DNA of 64,000 bases from Polyangia bacterium (lineage in GTDB: Bacteria; Myxococcota_A; Polyangia; Nannocystales; Nannocystaceae). Location of the stretch: assembly GCA_030430565.1 (NCBI GenBank), contig JAUIKS010000010.1, positions 1-64,000 on the forward strand, read 5' to 3'. A program made the position numbers and the translations under genes. Shown here in pieces: positions 8,990 through 17,287 of the stretch. The notes under the pieces are model-generated. The model was given only the letters and a program-made list of their open reading frames with translations, was not told the DNA's origin and made no database searches. Position 1 is the stretch's first letter. Every line of letters starts with the position of its first letter.

Positions 8990-10306
8990 ATGGGTGTAAT
9001 CATCAATATTTTCCGACTGCCAGAGCTGCGCAAGCGCGTGTTGTTCACGCTTGCGATGCTGGCGATCTACCGCTTCGGTGTGTTCGTGTCGGTTCCCGGC
9101 GTCAACCGGACCGTCATGGAGAAGATCGTCAGCCAGGGTTCAGGCGGGTTCCTCGGCTACTTCAACATGTTCAGCGGCGGGGCGCTCAGCAACCTGTCGG
9201 TGTTCGCCCTCGGCATCATGCCGTACATCAGCTCGAGCATCATCATGCAGCTGATGACGGCCGTGATCCCGCGGCTCGAGCAGCTCAGCAAAGAGGGCGA
9301 GTCGGGGCGCCGCAAGATCAACCAGTACAGCCGCTACGGCACCGTCGGGCTGGCGCTCATCCAGGGCTACTTCATGGCCACCTGGCTCGAGTCGCAGAGC
9401 ACGGCGTCGCAGCAGCTCGTGCTCGATCCAGGCTTCGGCTTCAAGCTGATGACGATCCTGACGCTGACCGCCGGGACGTGCTTCCTGATGTGGCTCGGCG
9501 AGCAGATCACAGAGCGCGGGATCGGGAACGGGATCTCGCTGCTGATCTTCGCGGGCATCATCGCGGATCTCCCCGCGGCGCTGTATCAGCTGTACCAAAA
9601 GACACAAGACGACCCCGAGAACTTCGGGCCGATGTTCCTCGGCATCCTGCTGGCGATGTCGCTCGCGGTGATCGCCTTCGTTGTCGTCATGGAGCGCGGG
9701 CAGCGGCGCATTAAGGTGCAGTACGCCAAACGCGTCGTCGGACGAAGACTGTTCGGTGGGTCGGCGAACTACTTGCCGCTGCGCCTGAACAGCGCGGGCG
9801 TGATCCCGCCGATCTTCGCCAGCTCGATTTTGATGTTCCCGGGGCAGATCGCGGGGATGACCTCGAACCCGTATCTGCAGCAGCTGTCGACAGCGCTGCG
9901 TTACGATGGTTGGCTGTACATCACTGTCTACGTCGCTCTCGTGATCTTCTTCACGTTCTTCTACACGGCGCTGCAGTTCAACCCGGTCGACGTCGCCGAC
10001 AACCTCAAGAAGCAGAACGCCTCGATCCCGGGGATCCGCCCCGGCAAGCGCACGGCCGAGTACATCGAGTTCATCCTCAATCGGCTCACCTTCGCCGGCT
10101 CTTGGTACATCTCCGCGGTCTGCGTGCTGCCGACCTTCCTGCAGGTCGTCTACAACGTCCCGTTCTACTACGGTGGCACTTCGCTGCTGATCGTCGTCGG
10201 CGTCGCCTTGGACACCGCGCAGCAGATTGAGAGCCACCTGGTGACCCGCAGCTACGAGGGCTTCGCGGGGCCGGCGCGAGGCCGGACGCGACGCAGCCGG
10301 AAGTAA
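8990..10306 (+). CDS. secY: Protein translocase subunit SecY
   Basis: SecY (438 residues) is the central channel of the Sec translocon. Ten transmembrane helices are readable. The N-terminal [31 protein letters not shown], the plug region [29 protein letters not shown] and the cytoplasmic loop [20 protein letters not shown] are characteristic. The C-terminal loop with [18 protein letters not shown] and the short basic end GRTRRSRK are also normal. The usual downstream neighbours adk and map are missing; a hairpin follows instead. Confidence 0.97.
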   Translation: MGVIINIFRLPELRKRVLFTLAMLAIYRFGVFVSVPGVNRTVMEKIVSQGSGGFLGYFNMFSGGALSNLSVFALGIMPYISSSIIMQLMTAVIPRLEQLSKEGESGRRKINQYSRYGTVGLALIQGYFMATWLESQSTASQQLVLDPGFGFKLMTILTLTAGTCFLMWLGEQITERGIGNGISLLIFAGIIADLPAALYQLYQKTQDDPENFGPMFLGILLAMSLAVIAFVVVMERGQRRIKVQYAKRVVGRRLFGGSANYLPLRLNSAGVIPPIFASSILMFPGQIAGMTSNPYLQQLSTALRYDGWLYITVYVALVIFFTFFYTALQFNPVDVADNLKKQNASIPGIRPGKRTAEYIEFILNRLTFAGSWYISAVCVLPTFLQVVYNVPFYYGGTSLLIVVGVALDTAQQIESHLVTRSYEGFAGPARGRTRRSRK

Positions 10307-10394
10307 CGCGCGGTATCGAGAGATCTCGACCGGAGATCGGCAGAACTGGGCCAAAACGCCAGGGATTCCCAAGACAGACCTGTCTAGAGCCCAT

Positions 10395-10422
10395 GAAGCA
10401 GGCCGTGTTTACGGCCTGCTTC
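10395..10422 (+). terminator. Hairpin terminator after secY
   Basis: A perfect 12-bp stem (10395-10406 with 10411-10422) with a GTTT loop lies 88 bp after secY. Only a few T residues follow (GCCTTGTAAC), so it is an imperfect intrinsic terminator. It divides secY from the infA-like/alpha-operon segment. Confidence 0.6.
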
Positions 10423-10553
10423 GCCTTGTAACTCACAGGTCACCGAGGACACGTCCAGGGATCAGGACTGGACGAGCGGCGGTTTCCCTGGCACCTTTCG
10501 CGCCTCACGGTTCCCGGTCGTTGTATCTGACGTGTCAACACCGGCTACCACGC

Positions 10554-10805
10554 ATGATGCATGAAGCTCGCCCGACATTTTTCGAGGCAACAGTCATCGC
10601 TGAGTTGCCCCAGCGACTGTTTCGTCTCGAGTCGTCCGCCGCGGAGGGGGCCGTTGTTACGGCCAGCCTCTCCGAGGACGCGCGACGTCGTGGCGTGCAC
10701 GTTCGGACGGGGCAACGTGTGCTGGTCCGCAGGGCCAGTCTCGATCCGAGCCGCGGGATCATCACTGGGCTGGCCACGAGCCAGCGTCGCGATGACGCGC
10801 GGTGA
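10554..10805 (+). CDS. infA: Divergent IF-1-like protein (OB fold)
   Basis: An 83-residue protein in the canonical infA position (secY ... infA-rpmJ-rpsM). After a short leader, FEATVIAELPQRLFRLES aligns with the opening strands of translation initiation factor IF-1. GQRVLVRRASLDPSRGIITG aligns with the family ending [20 protein letters not shown]. The central HISGKMR element that contacts 16S rRNA is replaced by ASLSEDARRR, and the usual C-terminal basic residues are changed. It could be a diverged functional IF-1 or a paralogue with a canonical copy elsewhere. Start is uncertain: ATG 10554 or 10557 (an in-frame TTG lies at 10521); no good Shine-Dalgarno is seen. Confidence 0.75.
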   Translation: MMHEARPTFFEATVIAELPQRLFRLESSAAEGAVVTASLSEDARRRGVHVRTGQRVLVRRASLDPSRGIITGLATSQRRDDAR

Positions 10806-10817
10806 TTGGAAAAGACG

Positions 10818-10931
10818 ATGAAGGTACGAGCTAGCGTCAAAAAAATCTGTGAGAAGTGCAAAGTCATCCGCCGCCGCGGGATCGTGCGGGTGATCTGCGA
10901 GAACCCCAAACACAAACAGCGACAGGGATAG
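10818..10931 (+). CDS. rpmJ: 50S ribosomal protein L36
   Basis: A 37-residue gene encoding [20 protein letters not shown] and the usual [11 protein letters not shown] ending. The zinc ribbon ligands Cys11, Cys14, Cys27 and His32 are all present, so this is the zinc-binding form of L36. It lies between the IF-1-like gene and rpsM, as in most bacteria. Confidence 0.97.
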   Translation: MKVRASVKKICEKCKVIRRRGIVRVICENPKHKQRQG

Positions 10932-10941
10932 GAGACCCAGC

Positions 10942-11313
10942 ATGGCACGCATTGCAGGGGTCGACTTGCCCCGAAATAAGCGCGTTGAGATCGCGCTTAC
11001 ATACATCTACGGGATCGGACGGACCTCGGCCCGCAAGATCCTCGACAAGACCGGCATCGGGCTCGCGCTGCGGACCGATGACCTGACCGAGGAGCAGGTT
11101 CAGGCGATCCGCGGTGTCCTTGAAAAAGACTTCCGGGTCGAGGGCGATCTGCGTCGCGATGTTCAGATGAACATCAAGCGGCTCATGGACCTGGGCTGCT
11201 ACCGCGGCCTTCGTCACCGCCGAAACCTCCCCGTCCGCGGTCAGCGGACCCACACGAACGCCCGTACTCGTAAGGGCCCCAAGCGCGGCTCTGTGGCCCA
11301 GAAGAAGAAGTAG
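10942..11313 (+). CDS. rpsM: 30S ribosomal protein S13
   Basis: S13 (123 residues) sits at the 30S head and contacts tRNA and L5. [34 protein letters not shown] and the C-terminal [25 protein letters not shown] are diagnostic. Shine-Dalgarno GGAGAC lies before the ATG. First gene of the alpha-operon core (S13-S11-S4-RpoA-L17). Confidence 0.98.
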   Translation: MARIAGVDLPRNKRVEIALTYIYGIGRTSARKILDKTGIGLALRTDDLTEEQVQAIRGVLEKDFRVEGDLRRDVQMNIKRLMDLGCYRGLRHRRNLPVRGQRTHTNARTRKGPKRGSVAQKKK

Positions 11314-11319
11314 CGTACG

Positions 11320-11706
11320 ATGGCGAATCCACGTTCAGGCAAGCGCAAGGTCAAGAAGAATATCTCGACCGGCATCGCCCACATCCGCTCTACGTTCAAC
11401 AACACCGTCGTGACGATCACCGACGTCAACGGCAACGCGATCGCGTGGGCCTCGGCCGGCGTCCGCGGGTTCAAGGGCTCGCGCAAGTCGACGCCCTTCG
11501 CCGCTCAGCTGGCGGCCGATGAGGCCTCGCGCCGGGCTCAAGACCACGGGATGCAGACCGTCTCGGTCCGCGTCTCCGGTCCCGGAGCTGGCCGCGAGTC
11601 GGCGCTTCGCGGTCTGCAGTCCTCGGGGCTGCGGATCACCTCGATCAAGGACGTCACGCCGATTCCCCACAACGGCTGCCGCCCGCCGAAGCGGAGGAGG
11701 GTCTAA
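11320..11706 (+). CDS. rpsK: 30S ribosomal protein S11
   Basis: S11 (128 residues) is part of the 30S platform near the mRNA exit. The [30 protein letters not shown] block and the C-terminal [26 protein letters not shown] are nearly invariant in bacteria. It follows rpsM by 6 bp. Confidence 0.98.
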   Translation: MANPRSGKRKVKKNISTGIAHIRSTFNNTVVTITDVNGNAIAWASAGVRGFKGSRKSTPFAAQLAADEASRRAQDHGMQTVSVRVSGPGAGRESALRGLQSSGLRITSIKDVTPIPHNGCRPPKRRRV

Positions 11707-11709
11707 ATT

Positions 11710-12339
11710 ATGGCGCGTTACACAGGTCCAGTGTGCCGGCTGTGCCGGCGTGAGCACGCGAAGCTGTTCCTCAAGGGGGACCGCTGCTTCTCCGACAAGT
11801 GCGGCTACGATCGCCGCCAGTACCCGCCCGGACAGCACGGCCAAGGCCGCAAGAAGCGTCCGAGCGACTACGGGCAGCAGCTGCGCGAGAAGCAGAAGGT
11901 CAAGCGCATGTACGGGCTGCTCGAGAAGCAGTTCCGCGGCTACTACTACAAGGCGTCGCGCATGAAGGGCGTGACCGGCGAGAACCTGCTCCAGCTGCTC
12001 GAGCGTCGCCTCGACAACGTGGCGCTGCGTATGGGCTTCTCGGCCAGTCACGCGGAGGCGCGCCAGCTCGTTCGCCACGGCCACTTCCAGGTCAACGGCA
12101 AGCGCGTGGACATCCCGAGCTACCTCATCCGCGAGGGCGATGTGGTCACGGTCCGCGAGAAGAGCCGCAAGGTCCAGAAGATCGTCGACGCGCTGGCGAA
12201 CGTCGATCGGGTCCCGCGTCCCGCTTGGATTGATCTCGACAAAGAGAAGTTCACCGCGAAGGTCACGGCTCTGCCCACGCGGTCCGACATCTCGTCGGAC
12301 ATCGACGAGCAGCTGATCGTGGAGTTGTACTCGAAGTAG
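11710..12339 (+). CDS. rpsD: 30S ribosomal protein S4 (zinc-binding form)
   Basis: S4 (209 residues) nucleates 30S assembly. The N-terminal zinc site is intact: Cys9, Cys12, Cys26 and Cys31. The S4 RNA-binding domain is readable at [31 protein letters not shown]. In many bacteria S4 represses the alpha operon; the leader here shows no clear site. Confidence 0.98.
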   Translation: MARYTGPVCRLCRREHAKLFLKGDRCFSDKCGYDRRQYPPGQHGQGRKKRPSDYGQQLREKQKVKRMYGLLEKQFRGYYYKASRMKGVTGENLLQLLERRLDNVALRMGFSASHAEARQLVRHGHFQVNGKRVDIPSYLIREGDVVTVREKSRKVQKIVDALANVDRVPRPAWIDLDKEKFTAKVTALPTRSDISSDIDEQLIVELYSK

Positions 12340-12350
12340 AGGAGGCATCG

Positions 12351-13361
12351 ATGCAGGATCAGCAGACGATTGCGCGAAACTGGCGCGACCTCATCCGTCC
12401 GAAGAAGCTCGAGGCGGACGCGTCGTCGCTCACCGCGACCTACGGAAAGTTCACCTGTGAGCCGCTCGAGCGTGGCTACGGTGTCACGCTCGGCAACAGC
12501 CTCCGACGCGTGCTGCTCAGCTCGCTGCAGGGCGCGGCGATCACCTCGGTCCGGATCGACGGGGCCCTTCACGAGTTCACGACGGTCCCCGGCGTGGTCG
12601 AGGATGTCACCGACATCATCCTCAACGTGAAGACGCTGCGGATCCGGATGGACGACGCGACCCCGCGCACGCTTATCGTCGATAAGCAGGGCGAGGGCGC
12701 GGTGCTCGCGTCGGATATTCAGTGCCCGACTGGCGTCGAGGTGCTCGATCCGAAGCAGCACGTGGCGACGCTGAGCTCGACGGGGCGGCTCCGCATGGAG
12801 ATGACCTCGGCGATGGGCCGCGGATACTCGACGGCGGATCAGAACAAGACGGATCAGATGCCCATCGGCGTGATCCCGATCGACTCTCTGTTCTCGCCGA
12901 TCCAGAAGGTCAACTACCGCGTGACCAACGCCCGCGTCGGTCACCGCACTGACTACGATCGCTTGCAGCTCGAGGTCTGGACGGACGGATCGGTCAAGCC
13001 GGAGGACGCGGTCGCGTTTGCGGCCAAGATCCTGAAGGAGCAGCTCTCGATCTTCATCAGCAGCGAGGAGCTGGAGGAGCCAGCGCCCGAGCAGCAGAGC
13101 GAGAACGACAAACTCAACGAGTACCTCTGGCGTTCGGTCGACGAGCTCGAGCTCAGCGTCCGTTCGGCCAACTGCCTGCAGAACGCCAATATCCACTACA
13201 TCGGCGATCTTGTGCAGCGGACCGAGGCCGAGATGCTCAAGACCAAGAACTTTGGCCGGAAGTCGCTCAAGGAGATCCGGGAGATCCTCGCGCAGATGGG
13301 GCTCTCGCTCGGCATGAAGATCGACAACTGGCAGGGCCCACCGGCCCGAGAGGAAGGTTAA
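12351..13361 (+). CDS. rpoA: RNA polymerase subunit alpha
   Basis: RpoA (336 residues) dimerises through its N-terminal domain to start RNA polymerase assembly; its C-terminal domain contacts UP elements and activators. The N-terminal domain shows [27 protein letters not shown] and the dimerisation/beta-binding elements. The C-terminal domain (about residues 255-330) shows [31 protein letters not shown] and [25 protein letters not shown] clear GAGGCATCG precedes the ATG. Confidence 0.98.
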   Translation: MQDQQTIARNWRDLIRPKKLEADASSLTATYGKFTCEPLERGYGVTLGNSLRRVLLSSLQGAAITSVRIDGALHEFTTVPGVVEDVTDIILNVKTLRIRMDDATPRTLIVDKQGEGAVLASDIQCPTGVEVLDPKQHVATLSSTGRLRMEMTSAMGRGYSTADQNKTDQMPIGVIPIDSLFSPIQKVNYRVTNARVGHRTDYDRLQLEVWTDGSVKPEDAVAFAAKILKEQLSIFISSEELEEPAPEQQSENDKLNEYLWRSVDELELSVRSANCLQNANIHYIGDLVQRTEAEMLKTKNFGRKSLKEIREILAQMGLSLGMKIDNWQGPPAREEG

Positions 13362-13365
13362 GGCC

Positions 13366-13779
13366 ATGCGACATCAGAAGTCTGGCCGTAAATTCGGGCG
13401 CAACAGCGCCCACCGCCGCGCCATGTTTCGCAACATGGTGACCTCGCTCATCGAGCATGAGCGGATCACCACGACCGAGGCGAAGGCCAAGGAGCTGCGA
13501 CGGCACGCCGAGAAGACGATCACCAAGCCGCTTCGGCTCGGTGACGTGCTGACGAAGCCCCGCGAGGAGCGGAGCCCCGAGGAGCAGGGACGCTACGTCC
13601 ACGCGCTCCGTATGGCGGGCCGCACCGTTCGCACCCGCGCGGCGCTGCAGAAGCTGTTCCGCGAGGTCGCGCCCAAGATGAAGGGGCGTAACGGCGGCTA
13701 CACGCGCATTATCAAGGTCGGTCGACGACCGGGCGACGCGGCGCCGATGGCGATCGTCGAGCTCGTGACCGATAAGTAG
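13366..13779 (+). CDS. rplQ: 50S ribosomal protein L17
   Basis: L17 (137 residues) lies at the tunnel exit rim. [29 protein letters not shown] is the family start and [27 protein letters not shown] the family end. It begins 4 bp after rpoA and is the last gene of the ribosomal cluster, followed by a strong terminator. Confidence 0.98.
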   Translation: MRHQKSGRKFGRNSAHRRAMFRNMVTSLIEHERITTTEAKAKELRRHAEKTITKPLRLGDVLTKPREERSPEEQGRYVHALRMAGRTVRTRAALQKLFREVAPKMKGRNGGYTRIIKVGRRPGDAAPMAIVELVTDK

Positions 13780-13802
13780 CGCGACGGGAAGAAGAGGAAG
13801 AG

Positions 13803-13833
13803 CGCCTGGGCTTCACGGCCTGGGCGTTTTTCT
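13803..13833 (+). terminator. Intrinsic terminator after rplQ
   Basis: Arms 13803-13811 and 13818-13826 pair over nine positions (two G-U pairs) with a TTCACG loop, directly followed by TTTTTCTTT. This is a good intrinsic terminator closing the ribosomal cluster. The export-gate genes that follow therefore probably have their own promoter in the ~95 bp before 13929, where I cannot pick a convincing one. Confidence 0.75.
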
Positions 13834-13928
13834 TTCCTTCGTTCTTTCGTTCGTGTCCCGTGGGGCGGCCGGCTCGGATCGGCGTCGGTTTTTTGGGACG
13901 GGTCGATCGCGCTTGTACGTTGGAAAAC

Positions 13929-14246
13929 ATGGGGTCGCTGGGCGCGAATCTTCCGGGGCTCGTCTCGCTCGCGTTGATCCTCGGCGGCGCCGCGATGGCG
14001 CTCGCTGTCGCGTCTCGATGGGTGCGTGGGGGAGGTCGCGCTCGTGATCGCGAGGTGGTGCGCCTGACACCGCAGCACCAGCTGCACGTGGTCGAGGTCG
14101 CCGGGCAGCGCTTGATCGTGGGGACGGGCCCAGGGGGCGCACCACGGCTTGTGTACGCGCTCGCAGCCCAGGGCGAACGTCCACACGCCGTCTCACGTGG
14201 TCCTTCCCACGGGTTGCTGGGCGAGGAGCGCTCGGGCGATGGGTGA
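13929..14246 (+). CDS. fliO: FliO-like export-gate assembly protein
   Basis: A 105-residue protein: a short N-terminus, one transmembrane helix (about residues 9-31), then a basic stretch and a small cytoplasmic domain. That domain reads VVRLTPQHQLHVVEVAGQRLIVGT, very like FliO, whose domain has the pattern L-x-VVEVG-x-LLLG-T. FliO is the flagellum-type chaperone for FliP-ring assembly and is normally absent from virulence injectisomes. It is the first gene of a four-gene overlapping cassette and overlaps the next gene by 8 bp. Start ATG 13929 is preferred; a TTG nine bases upstream and a GTG at 13860 are in frame. The C-terminal ~25 residues look unrelated to FliO. Confidence 0.72.
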   Translation: MGSLGANLPGLVSLALILGGAAMALAVASRWVRGGGRARDREVVRLTPQHQLHVVEVAGQRLIVGTGPGGAPRLVYALAAQGERPHAVSRGPSHGLLGEERSGDG

Positions 14247-14856
14247 GCTCGAGCTCAGCTCGGGGATCTCGCTGTGGTTGGCGATCGCGGCGCTCCCCCT
14301 GGCGCTGACGGCGTGTACCGCCTTCACGAAGATCAGCGTCGTGTTGTCGGCGCTGCGGGTGGGGCTGGGCGCGGAGCGGATCCTCCCCTGGGGGGCTGTG
14401 TTCGCGCTGGCGGTCGTGATGACGGGCGTGATCATGGCGCCGATCGGCCTCTCGTTGTTCGCGGGTATCGAGGCCAGCGGCGGCGTCGAGGGGCTCAGCG
14501 GCGCTGGCGTGGAGGTTTGGCAACGAGCGCTCGCGCCGCTCTCGGAGTTTATGACGCGCCACGCCGCCGTCGGTGAGCTCGAGTTCTTCGCGGAGTTACA
14601 GGGGCTGGGTCAGGGGCACCCGCTCGTGTTGATCCCGGCGTTCCTGGTGACGGAGCTGGGCGAGGCTTTTGTGATGGCGGTGCTGATCCTCGTCCCGTTG
14701 GTCGCGGTGGATGTACTGCTCGCGCAGGTGTTCGTGTTGATCGGTCTCCCAGGCCAGCCGCTGCCCTTGGTGGCGCTGCCGATGAAGCTGCTGTTGTTCC
14801 TCGCCGTGAACGGCTGGGACGTGGTGCTGGGCGGGCTCGTGGAGGGCTACCGGTGA
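14239..14856 (+). CDS. fliP: FliP/SctR-like type III export gate protein
   Basis: A 205-residue protein closely following FliP/SctR, five copies of which form the helical export gate of flagella and injectisomes. The first conserved segment is TAFTKISVVLSALRVGLGAERILPWGAV; the next is VVMTGVIMAPIGLSLF. The extracytoplasmic part has the family helix PLSEFMTRHAAVGELEFFAEL. The C-terminal membrane block is LIPAFLVTELGEAFVMAVLILVPLVAVDVLLAQ, then LPMKLLLFLAVNGWDVVLGGLV. It is shorter than flagellar FliP (~245) and near SctR size (~215). Start ATG 14239 has GAGGAG upstream. The stop overlaps fliQ (GTGA). Confidence 0.9.
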   Translation: MGELELSSGISLWLAIAALPLALTACTAFTKISVVLSALRVGLGAERILPWGAVFALAVVMTGVIMAPIGLSLFAGIEASGGVEGLSGAGVEVWQRALAPLSEFMTRHAAVGELEFFAELQGLGQGHPLVLIPAFLVTELGEAFVMAVLILVPLVAVDVLLAQVFVLIGLPGQPLPLVALPMKLLLFLAVNGWDVVLGGLVEGYR

Positions 14857-15128
14857 CGATGGACGCGCTGCTCGAGCTCGTGCGGATGGGGCTGTGGTGG
14901 GCTGTGACGGGTCTCGTGCCGGTGGTGTTGAGCTGCTGCGTGGCGGCGGCGTTGTTCGGTTTGCTCGCGTATCGGCTCGGCCTGAGCGACGGCGTGGTCT
15001 CGGTCGTGGTGCGCGCGGTGGCGGTGGCGGTGGCGCTCTACAGCGTCGGCGCCGAGGTCGTGGACGGGACCGTCGCGTTGACCGAGCGGGCGTGGGGCGC
15101 GCTCGCGGCTGCTGGTCGGGGGGGCTAG
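14853..15128 (+). CDS. fliQ: FliQ/SctS-like export gate protein
   Basis: A 91-residue protein with two hydrophobic helices (roughly residues 15-42 and 48-72), the size and layout of FliQ/SctS, four copies of which pack around the FliP5-FliR1 gate. The sequence itself is diverged (LLELVRMGLWWAVTGLVPVVLSCCVAAALFGLL), so the call leans on size, topology and its exact place between fliP and fliR. Start is GTG 14853 overlapping the fliP stop; ATG 14859 is an alternative. Confidence 0.82.
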   Translation: MTMDALLELVRMGLWWAVTGLVPVVLSCCVAAALFGLLAYRLGLSDGVVSVVVRAVAVAVALYSVGAEVVDGTVALTERAWGALAAAGRGG

Positions 15129-15132
15129 TCGC

Positions 15133-15867
15133 GTGCTGTGGCCGTGGCTATTCGTCGCGGTGCGGCTGTGGGCGATCCTGCGGGCGCAGGCGATCCCGCG
15201 GGAGGCCGTCGGCGCGCCGGTGATCTGGGAGGGCGCGGCGTTGGTCCTGGCGGGATGTCTGGCGTTTGGGTTGACGGCCACGAGCGCGGAGACGCTGTGG
15301 GTCGCGTCCGCGCTCGATTCGCGCCTGGCGCTCGCGCTGCTGTTCGAGTTCGCGCTCGGGAGCGTGCTGGGGCAGTGGGCGAGCCTGCTCGGTCACGCGT
15401 TGCTCGGGGCGGCCGGGGTCTCGGCCCAGGTGTTGTCGACGGCGCGCGGGACGACGGCAGGCCGCGGTCTGGTGATGTTGCTCGTCGCGTTGACGGCGGC
15501 GTCGACCATCGCGATGGGGATCCACAGGCCGCTGCTGGCCGCGATGGCGGAGAGCGTCGAGCTCTGGCCGCCTGGGCAGCCAGCGCGATGGTTGAGCTTC
15601 GAGGCGATGGGGCTCGAGCGAGTCGTGTGGGCGGCGCGGGAGCTGGTGGTCTTGGCGTTGGCGTTGGCGAGCCCGGTGCTGCTGTGCGCCGTGCTCACCG
15701 ACGGGGTGCTGCGGCTCGTGGGGCGCGGGCCCGCGTCGGTCGCCGGGGTCGTCGACGCGCTTCGACCCTGGGCGTCCACAGCGCTGGCGTTGGCGGCCTT
15801 GGCAGCGGCGTGGCATGCGTATCCGGAGGCGTGGACACGCGCGCTCGGGTTGGCTTTCGAACCGTGA
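15133..15867 (+). CDS. fliR: FliR/SctT-like export gate protein
   Basis: A 244-residue multi-pass membrane protein. FliR/SctT features seen are the central FEFALGSVLGQWASLLGHALLGAAGVSAQVLS block, matching the FE-x-x-LG-x-x-LG region. Next comes GIHRPLLAAMAESVELWPPG, matching the family's plug-proximal GxHH-x-L-x-x-L-x-x-S-F-x-x-x-P-x-G. Last is LALASPVLLCAVLTDGVLRLVGR. In other systems one FliR completes the FliP5Q4R1 gate. It starts with GTG, 4 bp after fliQ. No FlhA/SctV or export ATPase gene follows; the next gene is an unrelated lipoprotein 16 bp downstream. Confidence 0.88.
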   Translation: MLWPWLFVAVRLWAILRAQAIPREAVGAPVIWEGAALVLAGCLAFGLTATSAETLWVASALDSRLALALLFEFALGSVLGQWASLLGHALLGAAGVSAQVLSTARGTTAGRGLVMLLVALTAASTIAMGIHRPLLAAMAESVELWPPGQPARWLSFEAMGLERVVWAARELVVLALALASPVLLCAVLTDGVLRLVGRGPASVAGVVDALRPWASTALALAALAAAWHAYPEAWTRALGLAFEP

Positions 15868-15883
15868 GACGTGGGGGTGTGCG

Positions 15884-17287
15884 ATGCTCAGGCGCATGCG
15901 TGGCTTTCGGCGAGCGCTCGCAGCCTGCGGCAGGACGGGGACGCTGGTCGCCGCGGCGCTCGTGAGTTGCTCGGACGGTCAGCTGCCGTCGCCCGCGTCG
16001 GACGTGCTCGAGCTGCCGACGGGGGCACGCCTGGGGCCGAGCGGTCAGCGGCTGTTGGTCGTGAACAGCAACCTCGACCGCGAGTTTGCGAGCGGGGCGC
16101 TGGTCTCGATCGATCTCGAGGCGCTCGAGCAGGGGATGCAACAACCGCTTGAGGAGGACGCGACGCGCTCGGCCGCGCGCCCGTGCCGACGCTCGGCGAT
16201 GGTCTCGGGGCGACTGGAGTGTGAGGCGACGTGGCTGATCGAGGACGAGCGGACGCTGCGGCTGCCGACGGGCGCCGGGAACATCGCGGCGGATCGCCCC
16301 GCTGGCGAGGACGGTCCGCTGCGTCTGTTGATCCCGTCGAGCTTCGCGCAGACGGTGACGTGGATCGATGTGCTGCCTGACCCTTCGGGCGGGTTGCGGT
16401 TTCGCTGCGGCCAGGACGGCGACGGTGTGTGTGATGATGTCCACACGCTGCGCTACGACGATGGAGGCGCGCGGCTCCCGGCGGACCCGGCACGGCTCGT
16501 CGTCGATGACCAGGGGTTTCGCTTCGCCTACCTGCCGCACCTGATCGGCGGCGTGATGACCCTGATCGCGCTCGACGGCGGCGTCGGCCCCGAGATCGTG
16601 GACATCCAGGGCGAGTTCTTTCTCGAGGATCCGTTCGCGGAGACAGGCTTGGCCGGTGGGTTCTCGGTCGCGCAGCGCGCCTGCGATCCCACGAATCCCC
16701 CCAGCGACAACCAGGACTGCAGCAAGCCGTCGCTGTACGCGTCACACCGTCACTGGCCCGGGATGCGGCAGTTCTCTGTGGCGGTCGGTCTCGACCTGAT
16801 CCTGGCCCAGGGGGACGTCCCGCTCGCGGCCGCGAACCCCTTCGGCGTCCTCGATCGCCCGTTCATGGGCGAGCTCGAGTTTGAGGACCCGGCGCTCGGG
16901 GAGCGCTTGTTGGCGGTGCACACGACGCCTCCGTCGCTGTCGCGGATCGATACGTCGATCGACGACGAGGGCGCGCCGCGCAACGAGACCCGGGAGGTCG
17001 CGTCGCTGTGTCACTACCCGAACCTCGTGGAGGTGTACCGCCCGGAGGGGCGCGAGTGGCTCGCGTTCGTGAGCTGTTACTCCGAGGGGCAGGTGGCGGT
17101 CGTCGGGCTCAGCGCGTTCTCGGTGATCGCCACGATCGCCACGGGGGAGGGCGCGAACGAGCTGGTGGTCGACGCGGCGCGTCAGCGGCTGTATGTCGTC
17201 AACACGCTGGAGAGCTCGATCGCGCTCGTCGAGCTCGATCACCTGTCGCCGCGCTTCCTCGAGGTGGTCGCGGTCGTCGGAGGCTAG
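15884..17287 (+). CDS. Secreted lipoprotein with beta-propeller-like repeats, function unknown
   Basis: A 467-residue predicted lipoprotein. An Arg-rich start (MLRRMRGFRR) leads into a hydrophobic segment and the lipobox LVSC at about residues 27-30. The rest has repeated short strands of the YVTN/WD type (for example SGQRLLVVNSNLDREFASGALVSIDL, DAARQRLYVVNTLESSIALVEL), suggesting a beta-propeller on the cell surface or in the periplasm. Several Cys residues (CDPTNPPSDNQDCSKPS region) may form disulfides. It starts 16 bp after the fliR-like gene and could be co-transcribed with the export-gate cassette, but no functional link is visible. Its stop codon overlaps the convergent kinase stop within CTAG. 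Confidence 0.7.
   Translation: MLRRMRGFRRALAACGRTGTLVAAALVSCSDGQLPSPASDVLELPTGARLGPSGQRLLVVNSNLDREFASGALVSIDLEALEQGMQQPLEEDATRSAARPCRRSAMVSGRLECEATWLIEDERTLRLPTGAGNIAADRPAGEDGPLRLLIPSSFAQTVTWIDVLPDPSGGLRFRCGQDGDGVCDDVHTLRYDDGGARLPADPARLVVDDQGFRFAYLPHLIGGVMTLIALDGGVGPEIVDIQGEFFLEDPFAETGLAGGFSVAQRACDPTNPPSDNQDCSKPSLYASHRHWPGMRQFSVAVGLDLILAQGDVPLAAANPFGVLDRPFMGELEFEDPALGERLLAVHTTPPSLSRIDTSIDDEGAPRNETREVASLCHYPNLVEVYRPEGREWLAFVSCYSEGQVAVVGLSAFSVIATIATGEGANELVVDAARQRLYVVNTLESSIALVELDHLSPRFLEVVAVVGG

Noticed and set aside
13929..15867. Interpretation of the fliOPQR-like cassette as a complete type III secretion system.
   Set aside because: No ATPase, FlhA/SctV, ring, rod, needle or secretin genes are in the window, so only a gate-like module can be claimed.
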